From Gemmatimonadaceae bacterium (GTDB taxonomy: Bacteria; Gemmatimonadota; Gemmatimonadetes; Gemmatimonadales; Gemmatimonadaceae): a stretch of 44,475 bases of DNA. A model generated the notes under the pieces. The model ran no database searches, was not told the DNA's origin, and saw only the letters and a program-made list of their open reading frames with translations. Shown here piece after piece: positions 43,344-44,475 of the stretch (within the stretch, counting starts at the first letter, position 1; the number at the start of each line of letters is the position of its first letter). Location of the stretch: assembly GCA_014379205.1 (NCBI GenBank), contig JACMME010000171.1:1-44475 (forward strand), read 5' to 3'. A program made the position numbers and the translations under genes.

Positions 43344-44475
43344 GTGCTCGCCGCGGACAACAGGGTTGTTTGGAGACGCACCATTCCCATCGATGACCTG
43401 ACGAGACTGCCGCTCCGCGGCCAATTCCTCGAGAACTCCGCCGAGCTTCTCGAGGCAGCGCGCATCTCAGGGCATCCCGTAGCGCTTCTCGTGATCGATG
43501 TCGATCACTTCAAGCTGGTGAACGACACCTACGGCCATCTTCAGGGCGACGACGTGCTGCGCGAAGTTGCGGATATCATCCGCCGCACGCTGCGCGGCGG
43601 TGATCTCGCGGCCCGCTATGCGGGCGATGAGTTCGTGGCGCTTCTGCCAACCGCTCCACTGGAGGCCGCGCGCGAAGTAGCCGGACGGATCTGTACTTCG
43701 GTTCGTAACCACGCTTTTGCGCCGCGTGACCGAACTGGTTCCCTGTCAGTTACGCTTTCCATCGGGGTGGCTTCATTTCCGGAGCACGGGGAAGACATTG
43801 AATCCGTCTTCGCGGCCGCAGACCGCGCTCTCTACCGCGTCAAGCGCGACGGGCGCGATGGAGCGGCGACGGCCTCGGCGAATGGCGCTGAGTCCAGTCA
43901 CCTTCCGCTTGGAATCGAACGTTTTGTCGGCCGCAGCGATGAGCTGAGGTCGCTCATCCGACTGCTCGACAACGCCGTCGAGGGAAAGCCTCAGCTGGTG
44001 GCTATCAACGGTGAGGCAGGCGTCGGAAAAACCACGCTTATCCGTCAGCTGGAACCCGAAGTTCGCCTCCGCGCGGGCTCGCTTGTGATGGGCCGCTGTC
44101 ATGAAGCGGACGTTCAGCCACCCTACGGCCCGTGGGCAGAGGTTATCACTGCGTTACGCAGGTTGGACACAGCACCACCCCGCGAGTGGCGCGAGCTACC
44201 CAATCTCGTACCCGCGCTCGGCACCGACACGGCCTTCAGTGCGGATCCACGGGGTGGCAGCAAGTATCTCCTTCTCGCCGAGATTGCCGAGTACATCCAG
44301 CACGCAGCGGCGCAGCGGCCAATAGTCATAGTCCTGGACGACATGCAATGGGCAGACTCGGCGTCCTGGGATGCGCTCGAGCACCTGCTGCCGCAGCTTG
44401 TTGACGAGCGCGTTCTGGTGTGTCTCACAACCCGATCCGAAGAAGCTCGCGGCGAGGTTGTGGACCGACGAAGAC
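43344..44475 (+). CDS. GGDEF-AAA ATPase fusion (right end missing)
   Basis: The frame is open to the window edge (377 codons visible). The N-terminal domain is a diguanylate cyclase: DLTRLPLRGQF, VIDVDHFKLVNDTYGHLQGD, the inhibitory site RGGD, the active-site loop AGDEF (Ala for the first Gly) and IGVASFPEHG. After a short linker comes an AAA/STAND-type ATPase with FVGRSDELRSL, Walker A GEAGVGKTT and Walker B IVLDDMQWAD. The combination suggests that cyclic di-GMP synthesis is tied to an NTPase switch. An in-frame TGA lies at 43242 and no ATG follows; GTG 43344, with AGG seven bases upstream, is the best start, TTG 43308 the alternative. Confidence 0.85.
   Translation, partial: MLAADNRVVWRRTIPIDDLTRLPLRGQFLENSAELLEAARISGHPVALLVIDVDHFKLVNDTYGHLQGDDVLREVADIIRRTLRGGDLAARYAGDEFVALLPTAPLEAAREVAGRICTSVRNHAFAPRDRTGSLSVTLSIGVASFPEHGEDIESVFAAADRALYRVKRDGRDGAATASANGAESSHLPLGIERFVGRSDELRSLIRLLDNAVEGKPQLVAINGEAGVGKTTLIRQLEPEVRLRAGSLVMGRCHEADVQPPYGPWAEVITALRRLDTAPPREWRELPNLVPALGTDTAFSADPRGGSKYLLLAEIAEYIQHAAAQRPIVIVLDDMQWADSASWDALEHLLPQLVDERVLVCLTTRSEEARGEVVDRRR

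Overview
This window looks like chromosomal DNA of a high-GC, soil- or sediment-type bacterium, most likely of the Gemmatimonadota (inference from style, not from a marker search). The main reasons are three large membrane serine/threonine kinases of the Gemmatimonadota/Acidobacteriota type, a PadR plus duplicated orphan permease (ADOP) pair, secreted metalloproteases with putative-Ig and dockerin-like tails, and many small lipoproteins. I see no phage, transposase, CRISPR array, rRNA or tRNA.

Layout. 1-2024: edge of a secreted amidohydrolase-like gene, then a CcdA-like thiol transporter and a TlpA-like thioredoxin. 2063-5074: kinase with TPR tail. 5075-6118: leader, promoter and the rpsU-infA translation pair. 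6145-12506: metabolic genes (plastid-type FabI, PLP decarboxylase, PAP2 phosphatase, M20 amidohydrolase, DUF2231 membrane protein, 2'-5' RNA ligase-like protein). 12725-16460: methyltransferase, RidA, D-threonine aldolase family protein, signal peptidase II-like protein. 16541-23493: MBL hydrolase, ADOP permease with PadR regulator, two-component system. 23534-32472: TPR kinase, a three-gene lipoprotein/metalloprotease/lipoprotein operon, and a kinase with two complete catalytic domains. 32615-39313: degenerate tyrosine-kinase-like chain-length protein, lipoproteins, a second zinc metalloprotease, a TPR protein. 39340-44475: holA, anti-sigma and sigma factors, NUDIX hydrolase, and the start of a GGDEF-AAA fusion.

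The most unusual structure is not a gene. At least eight intergenic loci carry tandem heptanucleotide repeats (period 7 bp). Six of them are built as two opposed arms around a 35-123 bp spacer, so each could fold into a large imperfect stem-loop. There are four word families (RACCAGG, TGCGAAS, ATGGCTG/ATGGCGA and GGCACCG), and each occurs at two separate loci, up to 24 kb apart. I know of no description of this arrangement in this lineage.

Other points of interest are a terminator-like hairpin in the rpsU leader, a duplicated 19-bp candidate operator around the padR promoter, a beta-module shared between a lipoprotein and its neighbouring protease, the double kinase, and a pseudo-ATPase related to BY-kinases. 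All functional calls rest on reading motifs by eye; no database search was possible.
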